Of a DNA stretch of 64,000 bases, positions 22,040 to 33,989 are shown one piece after another (position 1 is the first letter of the stretch; each line of letters opens with the position of its first letter). Below the pieces are notes generated by a model, which was given only the letters and a program-made list of their open reading frames with translations, did not search any database and was not told the DNA's origin. The DNA lies in the NCBI RefSeq assembly GCF_022682495.2, contig NC_071392.1:102042896-102106895 (forward strand). Reading direction: 5' to 3'. This stretch comes from Desmodus rotundus. Lineage: Eukaryota; Chordata; Mammalia; Chiroptera; Phyllostomidae. The position numbers were made by a program, and so were the translations under genes.

Positions 22040-22180
22040 CTGTCTTTTTGATCCTTACAGCATTGTCATCCCCTTTGTACTGACGGGAAGACTGGGAGGT
22101 TATGCCATCCCAGAGTTCCCGCAGCGGGAAAAGCTTGTCTTAGAACACAGGTATCCTGGCCTCTGAGCTCGGGGCCTGAC
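22040..22180 (-). repeat. MIR fragment (antisense)
   Basis: 'gatccttacagcattgtcat', 'tgacgggaagactgggaggt' and 'agaacacaggtatcctggcc' weakly fit reverse MIR. Confidence 0.5.
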
Positions 22181-22904
22181 CACCGGGCTAGAGCCCTCCT
22201 CGCTCACCGTCTCTGGGCCACCTACACGGCCCATCAGCCCTGTTACAGTGGAGGCTGGTACAGCATGAGAGACGGCAGTGTCTCCTCAGATGGCCTTACG
22301 GGGCACCTTGCCAGGCCCTTTTCTCCCTCCGGAGTCCAGTCTGGCTCACACAGGCCGCTCTGTGGGGCTGTGGGCAGGAGGCCTCTCTCGCCAGCAGTGT
22401 TCGGTTACCCCAGTGACATTCAATTGTTCCTAAGACAGGAGGCCCCTTTTTGGCAGCTCCTAGACCTGGATTCCAGGAAGCGCTGCCTGCCTCCCTTTCT
22501 GTTTGTTTCCAATCAGCCAGCCTGCCTGTATCACTTTCCACTGGGTTGCGTAAGTCCGCCTGCTGCTCTCTCTCTCACTCTCTCTCTTGCTGTCATTTCC
22601 ATACCACTCTGAGCTCACCACCAGCTAGGGAGGAAGACATGGGGAAGAGGCAAGATGAAGGGCATGTCAGCAGGCATCTACTGCCGCCCACAAAGGCCCA
22701 AATGGCAGCTGGGCCAGGCCCCAAGGTGTGGGGATAGGTGTCTTACCCTGGACCTAGGCACCCAGGGTCTCAGCCCTGACAAGAGGTAGGTCCCTGAAAA
22801 GAGGGCAGTCCAGCCCTGCGGAGGTAGGACCCCTGTAGGCTCATACACCGGCAACCCCCCTTGGCTCTCTGCAGGGCAGTTTGGCAGGGGCTAGGAAAAG
22901 TGAA
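22181..22904. other. Intergenic sequence, no gene seen
   Basis: The frame at 22265-22612 (115 codons) is mirrored by frames on the other strand and lacks any known domain. A (CT)n patch lies near 22565-22590. Confidence 0.45.
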
Positions 22905-23130
22905 ATCGGACGCAACTCTGGGGCAACTGCCTGAGTTAAAATCCTGCCTTTGCCCTGTACTGGCTGTGTGACCTTGGTACAGTTCCCGAATCTCTCTGTG
23001 CCTCAGTTTCTGCATTTGTACTATGGACTCATAAAACCTTTGTTAGACTGTAATAAGAATTGAAGCATTGTAAGTGGCTTAGTACAATGCCTGGCACATA
23101 ATAAGGGCTCAATAAGTACAAGTGGTGATG
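22905..23130 (+). repeat. MIR SINE, nearly full length
   Basis: 'tactggctgtgtgaccttgg', 'tctctgtgcctcagtttctg' and the end 'tgcctggcacataataaggg ctcaataagta' are all present. Confidence 0.88.
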
Positions 23131-23149
23131 ATTATGATTACAATAATTA

Positions 23150-23500
23150 CTATTAGTGTTGATATTCACCAAAGAGAAAAGGTCATATATGTGTCCAAGA
23201 AGATATAAATAGTAATATTTATTGCAGCACTATTTTTAATAGTGGTGGATTGAAAACCACCTAAATATCTCTCAGTAGAGATGGCTAAGCAAATTATGGC
23301 ATATCCACACTATGGAATTCTGTGCAGCAGGTATAAAGAATGAAGCAGATCTATCTGACCTGATACAAAAAGACTTCCAAAATGTGGTGTCTGGTGAAAA
23401 GAATGCAAGAAGCGGGAGCATACACAAAGCAGGAAAATTTATGGAAAACACAAAAATGCAAAACACTCTATGAACAATGTATGTGACACGTGTCTGATAC
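23150..23500 (+). repeat. L1M 3' UTR fragment
   Basis: 'atttattgcagcactatttt taatagtgg', 'tggctaagcaaattatggca' and 'tccacactatggaattctgt gcagcag' follow sense old L1. Confidence 0.8.
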
Positions 23501-23544
23501 AGATGACACATTTAAATGTAAATTAATTAAAATGAAATAAAAAA

Positions 23545-23665
23545 TTCAGCCCCTTGGTCGCAGCAGCCACATGTGGCTAGTGGCTTGTGGGTTGGACAGT
23601 ACAGATATAAAGTATCTCCATCGCTGTGGAACTTTCTGTTGGGTGGTGCTGGTCCAGATGGGTAA
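23545..23665 (+). mobile_element. hAT-type non-autonomous DNA transposon fragment
   Basis: 'gcagccacatgtggctagtg gcttgtgggttggacagtac agatataaagtatctccatc' matches a common mammalian hAT-Charlie derived repeat. The family name is uncertain. Confidence 0.5.
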
Positions 23666-23714
23666 AAAAAACAAACCAATAAAAGCAATTACTTTGGCAT
23701 GGAGGGGACAAGGA

Positions 23715-23890
23715 TCGCAGAATAGCATTTATTATTTTAACAAATATTTATTGAGCACTTACTCTGTTCCAGGCACTATCATCACCCTGTGGCCACAATT
23801 ATGAATAAAACAGGCACAAGTCCCTGTCCTCTTGGTGGTCTGCATCCCGTGGGTGGTGACTATGTCAAGTGGAAATGGGTGCTTTGGTGA
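23715..23890 (-). repeat. L2 LINE 3' end (antisense)
   Basis: 'aacaaatatttattgagcac ttactctgttccaggcacta' is the reversed L2 terminus, followed by 'aacaggcacaagtccctgtc'. Confidence 0.85.
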
Positions 23891-24464
23891 AAAGCAGAGC
23901 AGGGGGCGTGGGTACAGAACGTTGGCAGATGGCACAGGGTGATGATTAAAGACATTTTTTTTCACTTACCTGCATTTTTTCTTTTAAATGAGGAGACCGC
24001 CTTACTTGTGTAATTAAAAATTTATAGAAGGAAATAGAAGTACCTCCGCCCTGGAGAGAGGAAACCTGGAATCTTGCCTTGGTCCTGTCCCTAACTTGTG
24101 CACCCTGTGCCTTAACCTTTCTGCTGTCCCATTTCTCCGTCCCAGTGTGCATTAGACAAGGGCTCTGGGGCCCCTGTCCTGCGGTTGCATGCTTCCCCAA
24201 GTCTCCCCACTGGCCGGAAAGCCCAGGAATCACTGGAGCCCTTTGGAGGTGTTAACATGTACCGGCTCTACAAGAATTACAACAAACCAGGGAGGGGGAC
24301 AGATTTAAGGGGAGGAGAGTGGGTGGGGGAGACCCTTCCCCCATAGTCAGCAAAGGCTGGAATTTCCAGCAAACTTTGCCTGAGGGCTCTCTGTGCACCC
24401 AGGTTAAACCAACACCGAATTCCTGAGAAATCCCTGTGAACAGCAGTGCAGACACTTTGTAACA
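23891..24464. other. Intergenic sequence, no gene seen
   Basis: No supported gene or repeat. Confidence 0.45.
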
Positions 24465-24680
24465 ATAGTTAGTATCGGTTGAGCACTGACCATGTTCCCG
24501 GCATGGACTAACTCATTTAATCCTCCTGACAAGCCATGGAGGTGGGTACAATTTATCAAGCCCATTTTACAGATGAAAAAAGCTGAGGTTCCAACAAACT
24601 AAGTAACCAGATTAGTATAATAGTGGTCAGAGGCCAGCCTCCAGAGCCCTCTGGTTTTAGCACCGTGCTTCAGTGGCCAC
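24465..24680 (-). repeat. MIR SINE (antisense)
   Basis: 'actcatttaatcctcctgac', 'cccattttacagatgaaaaa agctgagg' and 'agccctctggttttagcacc' follow reverse MIR. Confidence 0.85.
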
Positions 24681-25189
24681 CGTTTACACTCAACTAGAAC
24701 ATGAACAGAAGACATAGATGCTTCTGCTTATTTAAAGCAGTCCACGCATGTGTTCTGGGTGCCTAGACCAAGTGAGGATTAATTGTGATTGAGGATGTTG
24801 GGGTTTCTTGCTTCTGCCCTAGCCAGCCACTCCCCAGAAGCCAAAAGACTCCTCAGTCAGACCATAAACCTCCCCGGCTCCCACCTCATTCACTGTAAAA
24901 GCCTCACTAGGATTAACGAGGCCTCTTATGATGACCAGAACCCACTTCACTTCTGATCTCCTTCCTCCTGCGCCCTCTCACTCCCCTCCAGCCACAGTCG
25001 CCTGTCTAGCTGCTCCACCTTGACAGCTTGGCACCTCCCCTGGGTGCTTATGGGAGCTAGAACCACATAAGCTGAAGCTTTCTGGTGGACGTGAGGTGTG
25101 AGCTGAGCCTGGCAGGGTGTGTAGGTGTATGTTAGCCTCAGTGAGTGGGAAAGGGAGGGGAAGGTTTCAGGGAACAGGTGTGACTAAAA
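24681..25189. other. Intergenic sequence, no gene seen
   Basis: No supported gene or repeat. Confidence 0.45.
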
Positions 25190-25262
25190 GAAAGAGAGAG
25201 CACTTGAGAGAGAGAGAGGGAGAGAGAGGGAGAAAGGATGAGAGAGGGAAAGAGAGAGAGAA
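25190..25262 (+). repeat. GA-rich low-complexity tract
   Basis: Repeated GAGAGA and GGGAGAGA units, immediately upstream of a truncated VES head. Confidence 0.85.
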
Positions 25263-25296
25263 TCTCATTCAAGGGACAGAATGAATGCCAGTGACA

Positions 25297-25410
25297 CCCT
25301 GCCTGGTGTGGCTCAGTTGCTTGGGCGTTGTCATGCAAAGTCAAAGGTCGATTTCCGGTTGGGGCACATGCCTAGGTTGTGGGTTCACTCCTCAGTCAGG
25401 GTGTGGCCTG
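25297..25410 (+). mobile_element. VES-type SINE, 3'-truncated or diverged
   Basis: Head 'ccctgcctggtgtggctcag' and 'ttccggttggggcacatgcc taggttgtggg' are clear, but the CT-rich 3' region and A-rich tail are missing. Confidence 0.85.
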
Positions 25411-25424
25411 GCACATTGTAAGGG

Positions 25425-25545
25425 TATTTGAATTTTTTTCTTGAGGGCAATAGGGAGCTATGGAGGAGTGTTGAGTAAAGGAAGAACACATTTGGATTTG
25501 CTTTTCCTGCTTTGGCTCTTGTGTATAGCCACCTACTTAGCTATG
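25425..25545 (-). repeat. L2 fragment (antisense)
   Basis: 'gcaatagggagctatggagg agtgttgagtaaaggaag' fits an antisense L2 internal 3' segment. Confidence 0.45.
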
Positions 25546-25589
25546 GGTGACCCCCAGCCTCAACCCTATCACTAATTCATCTGATAATT

Positions 25590-26345
25590 TTTTTGAAAAA
25601 TTACTTCTCTTTCCTTCTTGAGGTGTGTGTATATGTTCAGAACAATTTCATGTTTACAACAAAATTGAGAGGAAGTATAGAGATTTCCCACATATTCGCC
25701 CCTTCACATGCATGGCCTCCCCCTTTATGAACATCACTCACCAGAATGGTGGTTGTTTTTGGGGGGGTTGTTTTGTTTAGTTTTGTTTTTTACCAAGGAT
25801 GAACCTATGTTGGCACATCATCATCACCCAAAGTCTATAATTTATCTCAGGGTTGTACATTCACTCTCAGTTGCCCATTCTATAGATTTAGACAAAAGTA
25901 TAATGAAATATATCCATCATTATAATATATCACAGAGTGCTTCACTAAAAATCCCTGAGCTCTGCCCATTCATCTTTCCCTCCGCTCACCACCCCTGGCA
26001 ACCACCGATCTTTATATTGGCTCCATAGTCTTGCCTTTTCCAGAATGTCATCTCGATGGACTCAGATTTTCTCTCACTGCCTTCAGATTGGCTTCTTTTA
26101 CTCAGTCACATGCTTTTAAGGTGTCCGTGATTGGCTCTCATGACTGATGCTGCCGCAGATACTTATGTACAAGTTACTGTATATATGGACATGTATTTTC
26201 AATCCTCTTGAGTACACGCCTAGGGGTAGAACTTCTGGGTTGTATGGTAACTCTGTATTTAACCGCTGGAGGAACTGCTGGCCTGCTTCCCATTTTACAA
26301 TCCCACCAGCACGCAATGCACGAGGGTTCCAGTTTTTTGATACCT
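25590..26345 (-). repeat. L1M LINE 3' UTR (antisense)
   Basis: 'tttacaacaaaattgagagg', 'ctcagggttgtacattcact', 'cctaggggtagaacttctgg gttgtatggtaactctgt' and 'cattttacaatcccaccagc' follow reverse old L1 3' sequence. Confidence 0.75.
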
Positions 26346-28320
26346 TCTGTTTTCTGAGTCACACAATTCTATGGTCACGCACACATAGAAAGAGGTGAAG
26401 AGAGGACAGGATAGTATCACCAGTGGGGTTGAAGAAGGCTGGTGCCTGATAATACCAGGCTTCAGCCCTCAGTAAGGTATTGAGTTCTATCGTGATTTCA
26501 GGGGGCAGCTCTTGGAGGCTTTTACGGTGGGAAAAAGCGTGAGCTGATTTGCGTGTGTGTGTGCGCGTCCGTGCGTGCATTTTCATTGTTCTTACATTTA
26601 AATCCCTACCTGGGTAATAATTCATATGGTTCCTCACCCTGCAATGGGTAACTACTGTTTTATTTTCCTACCTGTTTATTTGTTTTCTTTTCGCACACGT
26701 AAGCAAAGACAAGCACACGTTCTTTTCTCTGTTTTTGTACAAGGTCGGTACTGTCACACTTGCTTTTGCACGTCTCAGTGCGCCTTAGAGGCTTTTCCGG
26801 GTCAGTAGGTGGAGAATACCACCATTCTTGTTCACGTAGCATTCTGCCACTTTATGCCTCACAGTTTATTTCCCTAATCTCCTCCTAATGAACAAGGGGC
26901 TTGTTAAAAAAAATTTTTTTGTGTTCTATTATGACCCAGGTTTTCAATAAATAATTCCATACAAATGTCTTCTCACACATATGCAGGTTTCTTTTGAGGA
27001 CAAATTCCCAGAAATAGATCAAAAAGGTATATGTATTTATCATTCTGATAGATTTTTGCCAAATTGTCTCTAGAGAGGTTGGGACAACTTATACCCCTCC
27101 GGGAATCACACCGGTGCCCATCGTCTCAAGCTCTTATCACCCAGCATGTTAACAAGCTTCCAGAAGTTTGCCAGTGTGATGCATAGATGGGCCCTGTTGG
27201 TTCCGGTAGTTTCCGTTTGCATTTCTTAGAATGAGGGAGGCTGGGCAGCTTCCATGTGATTAGCTGCCGTCTGATTTTCCTTGTCTGTGAACTGTCTGTT
27301 TACAATCTTTGTTCATTTTTCTATTGGGTCGTTGTCCATTTTTCTCATCTGTCTCTAAGAGCTCTTCCTACGTGAGGAAGAGCAGCTCTTTATGCTATGA
27401 ATTACAAGAATTTTTCCCTGGTTTGTCATTGGTGTTTTGACTTTACACATGGTAGTTCTTTTTTTTCTCCCGCAACCCTGCTTTCACATTCTCTTTTGGT
27501 CATAAACTTTTTTTTTAGTGTCGTCAAATATATCACCCCTTTATGGCTGCTGGACTTTGAATCATAGAAAGTCCTCTTCCATATTTTCTTATATGAAAAT
27601 GTTGCTTGGGTGCCTCACAGTGCAGACAGATGCCCTACTCTGCGTCTCATTCTGTGGCTCGCCGTTAACTGCTGCGTAGTATGCCATCACGTCACTGATA
27701 AAACCACATTTTATTAACTTGTTCCTCTCTTAATGGAATTTAGGTTGCTTGTGATTTCTTCCCACTATACTCAGCGCCGCGGCGAACACCCCTGTGAATA
27801 TTTCCTTCTGCTCACTTGCCAGCATTTCTTTGGAGCACATGTACAGGAGTGGAATTTCTGTCAATCTCTGAATGTAAAATAGCCTCTGATTCTGGTCTTA
27901 ATTTGCATTTTCCTGATGAATCCTAAGACTTGGCTTTTTTTCCACATACGTATGGGCCCCCTGGGTTTTCTGTTCTCACAGAAATGCTTTTTCAAACCCC
28001 TTATTCCCTTTTAAATGGGGGGTGATTGTCATTTTTCTCATACGGGTCTGTGAGAGTTCTTTATAAATTATGGATATAATTCCTTTGTTACATTAGTCGT
28101 ACCTTCTCTTGGCTTGTCACTTGTCTTTTCCTTGTGTGGGGTCTTTTGCCATGTAGGAATATTCAATCTTGATAAAGTCCAGTGTTAATATTTTCCTTTG
28201 TATTTTGTGCCTAGTTTAGGAAATCCCTTCCTCTCCAAGGTCATAAAGCTATTCTTCTCTATGTTCCTTTAATCATTTTAGAGTTTCTGAAGACAAACAA
28301 TTTTTTGGAATCTAAAATAG
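26346..28320 (-). repeat. Series of old L1-type LINE fragments (antisense)
   Basis: Several segments fit reverse L1M or related LINE 3' sequence: 27060-27480 ('ccaaattgtctctagagagg', 'aagtttgccagtgtgatgca'), 27660-27930 ('tggaatttaggttgcttgtg', 'aatttgcattttcctgatga') and 28060-28290 ('tccagtgttaatattttcct'). Element borders inside the block cannot be set by eye. No gene seen. Confidence 0.55.
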
Positions 28321-29439
28321 TATCAAAGGAGACAGAGATGCCTTGTGTTCATTGAAGTGGGGTAGGGGTTAAGAAAACTGGGAAACAGAGCCAAACCCCT
28401 GCCATCCCGTGGCCTCTAGCTCGGGGCAATATTACATTGGCTGTCATGTGGGCTGATTGATTATGGCTGGGCTCTGGGATGCTAAGACCCTAGACTCAGA
28501 TGTTCTCTCACTGCCTTTGATCAACACTTCTCATTCCCACCTGTGGCCCTGGGGCTTCACTGTGGCCACATGGCCATAGCTCCTCTCCCTGGCCCCCATT
28601 ATTCCAGCCAAAGTAAGGCGGCTGGTTCAAAGCCCTGCCCGGAGACCCAGGGGATGCATAAAAGGGTTGGGGGGAGAAGAAGAAACAGCAGTTTTTCCTG
28701 CATGAGACCGTGAGACCCGGACAATATCTGATTCCTCCAGGCACCTGCCACAACACAATGTCCTTGGCTAATTGGCTTTCCCTGTTGCCCACATGGGCGG
28801 CCTTCCCTCCAATCAGTGGGTGATGTATGGAGTCCTGTCCATCTCTTGGGAGTTGGGATATTTTCTCACCTCAGCAGCGAATGAAGTGAGCCCAGCTTTG
28901 GAAGGTCAGCTTTCCTGTTCAGGAGCTGAGCTAGATGGGAGCAGCCCTGGGCTTGGATATGGGAGTTGTCTGATCTACTCAAGGGAACTTTCTAGCAACT
29001 TCCCTGTCCAGGGCCATTTTAGGATCTTCCTGGGCCTCTAGCATTGTTACTTTTTAAGGCTCCACCCACATCCTATTAAGCATAACAAGATGCAGCACCC
29101 GGGGCCTGATAGATACAATTAGATATAATCCTGTGAGTTCAGAGGCGGTTGACTAGTTGTTGACCTGATAATGTATCTCTAAACATTTTAATTAAACATT
29201 GATTAGTTTCAATTTTTGCAGCTTCCGTTTTATATTTTGGAGTCCATATTATTTTTCAGGTCTCAAGTATCTTTATGTGCACTTGAAATATTTGGAGACT
29301 CTGGGCTCTTGTCTCCAGTGTCCTTTGCTAAAACTGTCATCCAGCGCCCAGCTTTCTTTCTGAAGACCGGGCTTGCCAGCCCCCTACAGTCCACAGACTC
29401 TCCAGCCACTTGCCAAGTACCTCCCCGTGTATGAAATCA
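28321..29439. other. Intergenic sequence with probable old repeat
   Basis: No gene. 28500-29010 contains words reminiscent of the unassigned old repeat family ('ggccctggggcttcactgtg'), but I cannot define a unit. Confidence 0.35.
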
Positions 29440-30715
29440 TGACCTGCTTCTAAATCTCCTTCCTGTACGTGACATCGAGGGATATTTATAGAGGTTCTTT
29501 GCCTCTTGGCAGAATCAAGGAGTATTTGCTGGACCCCCTTCTTCTGTGTGAAACCTTGGAATGTGTTCTGAATCTTCTACATATAAAATTACAAGATATT
29601 TGCAGAATACATCTCGTGTGCCTAGTCATGGCCTGTTTGCACTGCCCCTTCTGTGTAAAATCAAGGAATCTTTATAGAACTATCTGTGGCCTCATTAACT
29701 GGCAGTTTCCTATGTTTAGTGCCATAGAGTGTTGACAGAGTGCCCCTGTTCTAGGTGGAGTCAGGGAAAAGCGCATCCTTCTCTGAGTAGGATCATTAGT
29801 TGTTTCCAGGGTCAAGGAAGATATTTATATCTATAATCTATATAATCAATATGGAGTATACACAGCTCTTTTCTACCTATAGAATTATATAATATATGTA
29901 GCCTTCTCCTAGGTATAAAACCCTAAAATGTTACCAGGGAATTCCCTGTGTATAGAATTTTAGGGTGTGTGAATAACTTTTCCTTTCTGTATAGAGAATC
30001 ATGAATCGTTTTTGAGGAACACTCTCATGTATGCAGGACCATGGAGTGTTTGCAGAGTCCCTTCCTGTGGCCAGAATCTTGCACTATTTGCAGAACACCT
30101 GTATATAAAATCATCAAGCCCTGACTGCACGGCTCAGTGGGTTGAGCGTCGTCCTACAGAGCAAAAGGCCACTGGTTTGATTCCCAGTCGGGGCACATGC
30201 CTGGGTTGCGGGCCAGGTCCCTGGTTGGGGCACATGCAAGAGGAAACCAATTGATGTTTGTCTCTCTCTTTTTCTCCTCCCTTTCCCCCCTCTTTAAAAA
30301 TAAGTAAATAAGTAAATAAAATCTTTTGAAGTATCATTAAATGTTTGCAGAGCCTCTTTGCTTATCAATATGGAATATCTACAGAGCTTCCTCATCTCTA
30401 TAGATTCAAGGAATGTTAGCGGAAGCCCCTTCTTCTGTGTAGTTGACTGAGCCCCCTAGAGTGCAGAATCATGGAATGTTGGCCGAGCCTCCGAGGTATG
30501 GACTTGTGGAATGTTGGCTGTATGGACTCACGGAATGTTGGCTGAGCCCCCGAGGTATAGACTCACGGAATGTTGGCTGTATGGACTCACGGAATGTTGG
30601 CTGAGCCCCCGAGGTATAGACTCATGGAATGTTGGCTGTATGGACTCACGGAATGTTGGCTGAGCCCCCGAGGTATAGACTCACGGAATGTTACCAACCA
30701 CGTTCCTCACTATAA
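29440..30715 (+). repeat. Decayed minisatellite with a recently amplified 59-bp core
   Basis: Diverged units resembling 'gtatagaatcatggaatgtt' plus 'tgcagagcccctt' recur roughly every 45-55 bases from 29440. From about 30470 to 30700 a 59-base higher-order unit repeats almost exactly: 'gtatagactcacggaatgtt ggct' (24) plus 'gtatggactcacggaatgtt ggctgagcccccgag' (35). A VES SINE splits one unit at 30119. No coding sense. Confidence 0.85.
30119..30330 (+). mobile_element. VES-type SINE inside the minisatellite
   Basis: Head 'ccctgactgcacggctcagt', 'ggtttgattcccagtcgggg' and tail 'taaaaataagtaaataagta aataaaatc'. Left flank ends 'ataaaatcatcaa' and right flank has 'atcattaaatgtttgcagag', so a short imperfect duplication (atcat[c/t]aa) joins back into a minisatellite unit. 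Confidence 0.93.
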
Positions 30716-30744
30716 AACTTGAAATGATTACTCTACATCCCTAC

Positions 30745-30990
30745 CTGACTTGTTGGAGAGCAGTGAGAGGCACAAAGGGTCGTGGCCAGGTCTTGGAAGG
30801 TCTTAGCGATCAAATGAAGCTTAGGCTTTGTTCTTTAAGCCGTAGGGAGCTGCCAAAGTTTTGGAAGTAGAAGAGTGGCATGATGAGAATTATGATCTAG
30901 GAAGCTTAATATGGTGAAGGAAGTAAATAGGATAAACTGAAAGGTGGCGGCTTATAAAAGTAATTTTTCAAAACAAAGTAAAAATTAAGG
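30745..30990 (-). repeat. L2 LINE fragment (antisense)
   Basis: 'ggaaggtcttagcgatcaaa', 'taggctttgttctttaagcc gtagggagctgccaaag' and 'agagtggcatgatgagaatt' fit antisense L2. Confidence 0.6.
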
Positions 30991-31179
30991 TACTGATTGA
31001 TTTTACTAAACTCAATAATCTTTAGTAAATACTTTGATAAAATAAAGACCCATTCGTTAGTGCAGGGTTAGCAAACTGCAACCCACGGCCAAGTCTGGCT
31101 GACTCTTTTACACCATTTCCTCCTGTCTTGCTCGCTCTTCAAGGGGCTTTGTGGCCGAGGGTCAGAGCCCTGGAAAGGT

Positions 31180-31430
31180 CTGATCATAGCAACTGTGGAT
31201 GAGGCAGGAAGTCATGGGAACCCTCATTCACTGCTTCAGGGAGTGTACACTGGCACACGCACTTTGGAGAACGATTTGGAAACAGGCACAAGACGTGCTC
31301 CCCCTCTGCTCATCATATCCATTCTCATATGTGTGTGCTCTGGAGAAACGCCTGCCCGGATGCACGCGATGCCTACAGGAGGCGCTGCTACAGCCATCAT
31401 TGCTGTCCAACGCCCGCTCCGCACTACCTG
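31180..31430 (+). repeat. L1M 3' fragment
   Basis: 'gcactttggagaacgatttg gaaacagg' and 'cattctcatatgtgtgtgct ctggagaaacgcctgcc' fit sense old L1. Open frames here (82-99 codons) are LINE-derived noise. Confidence 0.6.
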
Positions 31431-31892
31431 GTGTAACCAATGACCACTTCAGCGTGCTCACAGATTTGGAAAGGGCACAGGGGGGACAGCTTCTCTAGAG
31501 CTTCCGCTGGGGAGACTTGGAGGGTGAGGGTGATGTGGCAGTTGGGGGCCGGAATATCTAAGGGTTTGTTCTCTTACATGTCTAGTGGTTGAGGCTGGCT
31601 GTCAGCTGGGACCTCTGCGGGGGCCGCTGACCAGAGCACCTGAGCTTCCTCACAGCGTGGTGGCTGAAGGCCCACCAACAAGTCAGAAGCTACATCACCT
31701 CAGAACTTGCGTAGCGTCACCTCCTCTTTTCTTTTTGGCTGTAAGTGATTCACAATCTCACCCAGATTCAAAGGAAGGGGAATTAAAGAAAGTTCTAGAA
31801 GAGCATGGAAATGGGAGATGTGGTTGAGGCCATCTTGGGAAAATAGATTCTGTCCTAGGTGTTCATTGCCCTGGTGTTTGTGCTGGGCCACC
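31431..31892. other. Intergenic sequence, no gene seen
   Basis: No supported gene or repeat. Confidence 0.45.
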
Positions 31893-32225
31893 ATCCCTCA
31901 TCCAAACCCCTTGGGGTCAGAAGTGTTTCAAAATTTAGAAAATCTCGGAATTTTGAAGGTAATGTGGTACACACACTGAATATTTACAAAACGCTCCTTG
32001 AGAGGGATGGGTCGCCCTGTAAGTAAAAAATCTAAATGTTTCCTCAGTGGAGCATGAGTACATTGCTATTAAGTACAATAAAGATTATAGATAGCTTTCT
32101 GTCTGCTGAAGTCCAGGTTTGCCACTACAGAAGTTCAGGTCAGGTCAGGCCTTGCTGCCAAGTAAATTATGAAAGAACTAGGCTTCAGATTTTTTAGACT
32201 TTGAGTTGTGGCTAAGGATCTATGC
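31893..32225 (+). mobile_element. TcMar-Tigger-like DNA transposon remnant
   Basis: Left end 'cccttggggtcagaagtgtt tcaaaatttagaaaatctcg' and right end 'gaactaggcttcagattttt tagactttgagttgtggcta agg' look like inverted ends of a Tigger-type MER element, with a diverged middle. Confidence 0.55.
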
Positions 32226-32430
32226 ATCAGTAATAGCAAAGTATTGGATACAACCTAACTAGACATCATCAGGAGAAAAAAGCCTTTAAAAAGTGTGGCC
32301 TAATTATATAAGGAAATACTATACAGCAGGGAAAATGGATAAACTCAAGCTACACGGTTCATTGTGGATATATCTTATAAAAACGATGTTGAGAGAAAGC
32401 AAGTTGCTGAAGAGCCTATTTGTGATCAGT
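32226..32430 (+). repeat. L1M 3' UTR fragment
   Basis: 'tataaggaaatactatacag cagggaaaatggataaactc' fits sense L1 3' UTR. Confidence 0.65.
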
Positions 32431-33149
32431 CAGTAGTGACAAGCAGCCCTTCTATCTCAGAGGCTTAAAACAGAGTTTTAGTTCTCGCTCACGTCCCATG
32501 TCCATCACTGGCCAGGTGGGTTGGGGGAGTTTCCTCCTCACCGTGGAGCCCTGTAGTGGAGACAGCTGCTCTGTGGAAAATCGATGGTTATTGTGGTAGG
32601 GGAAACAGTGGCAAAGGACCCACTGGCTTCTAAAGCTGCTGGCAGGAAGTGATGCCCATCACTTCTGCTCTGAACCTCGGTTTCCTCCCAACCACTGCCT
32701 GGCTGGAGGCAACAGGGTGAACCTTGAAGTCAATGCAGAGTCAGCCGGCACTCCTGGTACCGGAAGCTCTCAATGCTAAGGCTCCTGGGACCTGGAGAGC
32801 AGTTATGCTCAAGTCAGTGATCCTTATCTGCTGACTGCCTCTGGCATTTGGAACTAAGATAGTCATGTCCCGTGATGTTGTCACACAACTGGGGATTAGT
32901 GTTTGTAGGTTGTGCAACGGGCTTTTGTGCAATGGCTTTCTCAAGGAAGGGTGCCTGGAACCTTTGGCCTATTCATGAGAAGTGTTTCTTGCCTCGACTT
33001 CCAGAACACCCAGCCTCCTATCCCTCTGTATTCCTGGCAGAGTCACCCTCTCCACCGTGCCATGCAAAGTTGGGCTTCCTTAAGGCTCAGCCCGCAGTGC
33101 TTGCTCTCCTCCTCCAAACCAGCCGCCCAGGGACGGTATTGCAGTGTGG
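32431..33149. other. Intergenic sequence, no gene seen
   Basis: 'agaggcttaaaacagagttt tagttctcgctc' near 32460 hints at a diverged old repeat; the remainder is unassigned. Confidence 0.4.
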
Positions 33150-33660
33150 CTTCCATTTACATTTTTCAAAAGACGTGGCATCTCTTCATATGCTTGTTGG
33201 CTACTTGCATATGTTCTTTTATGAGATGCATATCCATGTCTTTTGCTTGTTTTTTTTTTCATATTGGGTTGTTGCTCTTTATTATTTTGGATGTGAGTTC
33301 TTTATCAGCTCTCTATATTTCTGTTTCTTATCTTACTGTGCAGCCTATTTTTTTCCCCCTTAATGGTGTTTTTTGATGAAGAGAAATTCTTATTTGAATG
33401 TAGCCCAATCTGTCAAAGCTTTCTGTTTTGGTTGGTGTTTGTGTCCTCTGACAAAGCTTTGCCTACTCCAAGGACATGAAGACATTCTTGTATGTTTTCA
33501 TCTAAAGGCTTTTTTCATTTTATGGTTTACACTTAGAGTTACAATTCATCTTGAATTGATTTTGTGGAAGGTGTGAGGGAGCAGTGAAGAGTCTTTCTCT
33601 TTGCACGTGGAAGTCCAATTGATCCAGTACCAGTTCACTTAGACAAAACAACATTGTGTG
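33150..33660 (-). repeat. L1M LINE 3' part (antisense)
   Basis: 'atgagatgcatatccatgtc ttttgc', 'gatgtgagttctttatcagc', 'aaagctttgcctactccaag gacatgaagacattctt' and 'cacgtggaagtccaattgat cc' follow reverse old L1. The 154-163 codon frames overlapping here are LINE-derived noise. Confidence 0.85.
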
Positions 33661-33726
33661 GTGGCAGATGGGTGTTCACTGTGCCTTTTTTGCAACTTCC
33701 CTGTAGACTTAAAAATGTTTTAAATA

Positions 33727-33931
33727 GTCCTGGCTGGTGTGGCTCAGTGGATTGAGCACCAGCCTGAAAACCAAAGGGTCGCTGGTTTGATTCCCTGTCA
33801 GGGAGCATGCCTGGGTTGTGGGCCTGGTCTCCAGCTGGAGGTGTGGGAGAGGCAACCACACACTGACATTTCTCTCCCTCTCTTTCTCTCTCCCTTCCCC
33901 TTTCTAAAAATAAATAAATAAAATCTTTAAC
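33727..33931 (+). mobile_element. VES-type SINE with clear TSD
   Basis: Head 'tcctggctggtgtggctcag', B-box 'ggtttgattccctgtcaggg', tail 'taaaaataaataaataaaat c'. Flanks aaaatgttttaaata (33712-33726) and aaaatgtcttaaata (33932-33946) differ by one base. Confidence 0.97.
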
Positions 33932-33989
33932 AAAATGTCTTAAATAATGTGTTTGGGGGAAATGTTAAAAAAAAAAGGCAGAGGTAGTG

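Noticed and set aside
30470..30700. Regular repeats with spacers, like a CRISPR array
   Set aside because: The units are a two-part minisatellite without unique spacers, in a mammalian genome.
32872..33376. Frames of 154 and 163 codons
   Set aside because: They overlap each other in different frames and their 3' halves lie in an antisense L1M fragment.
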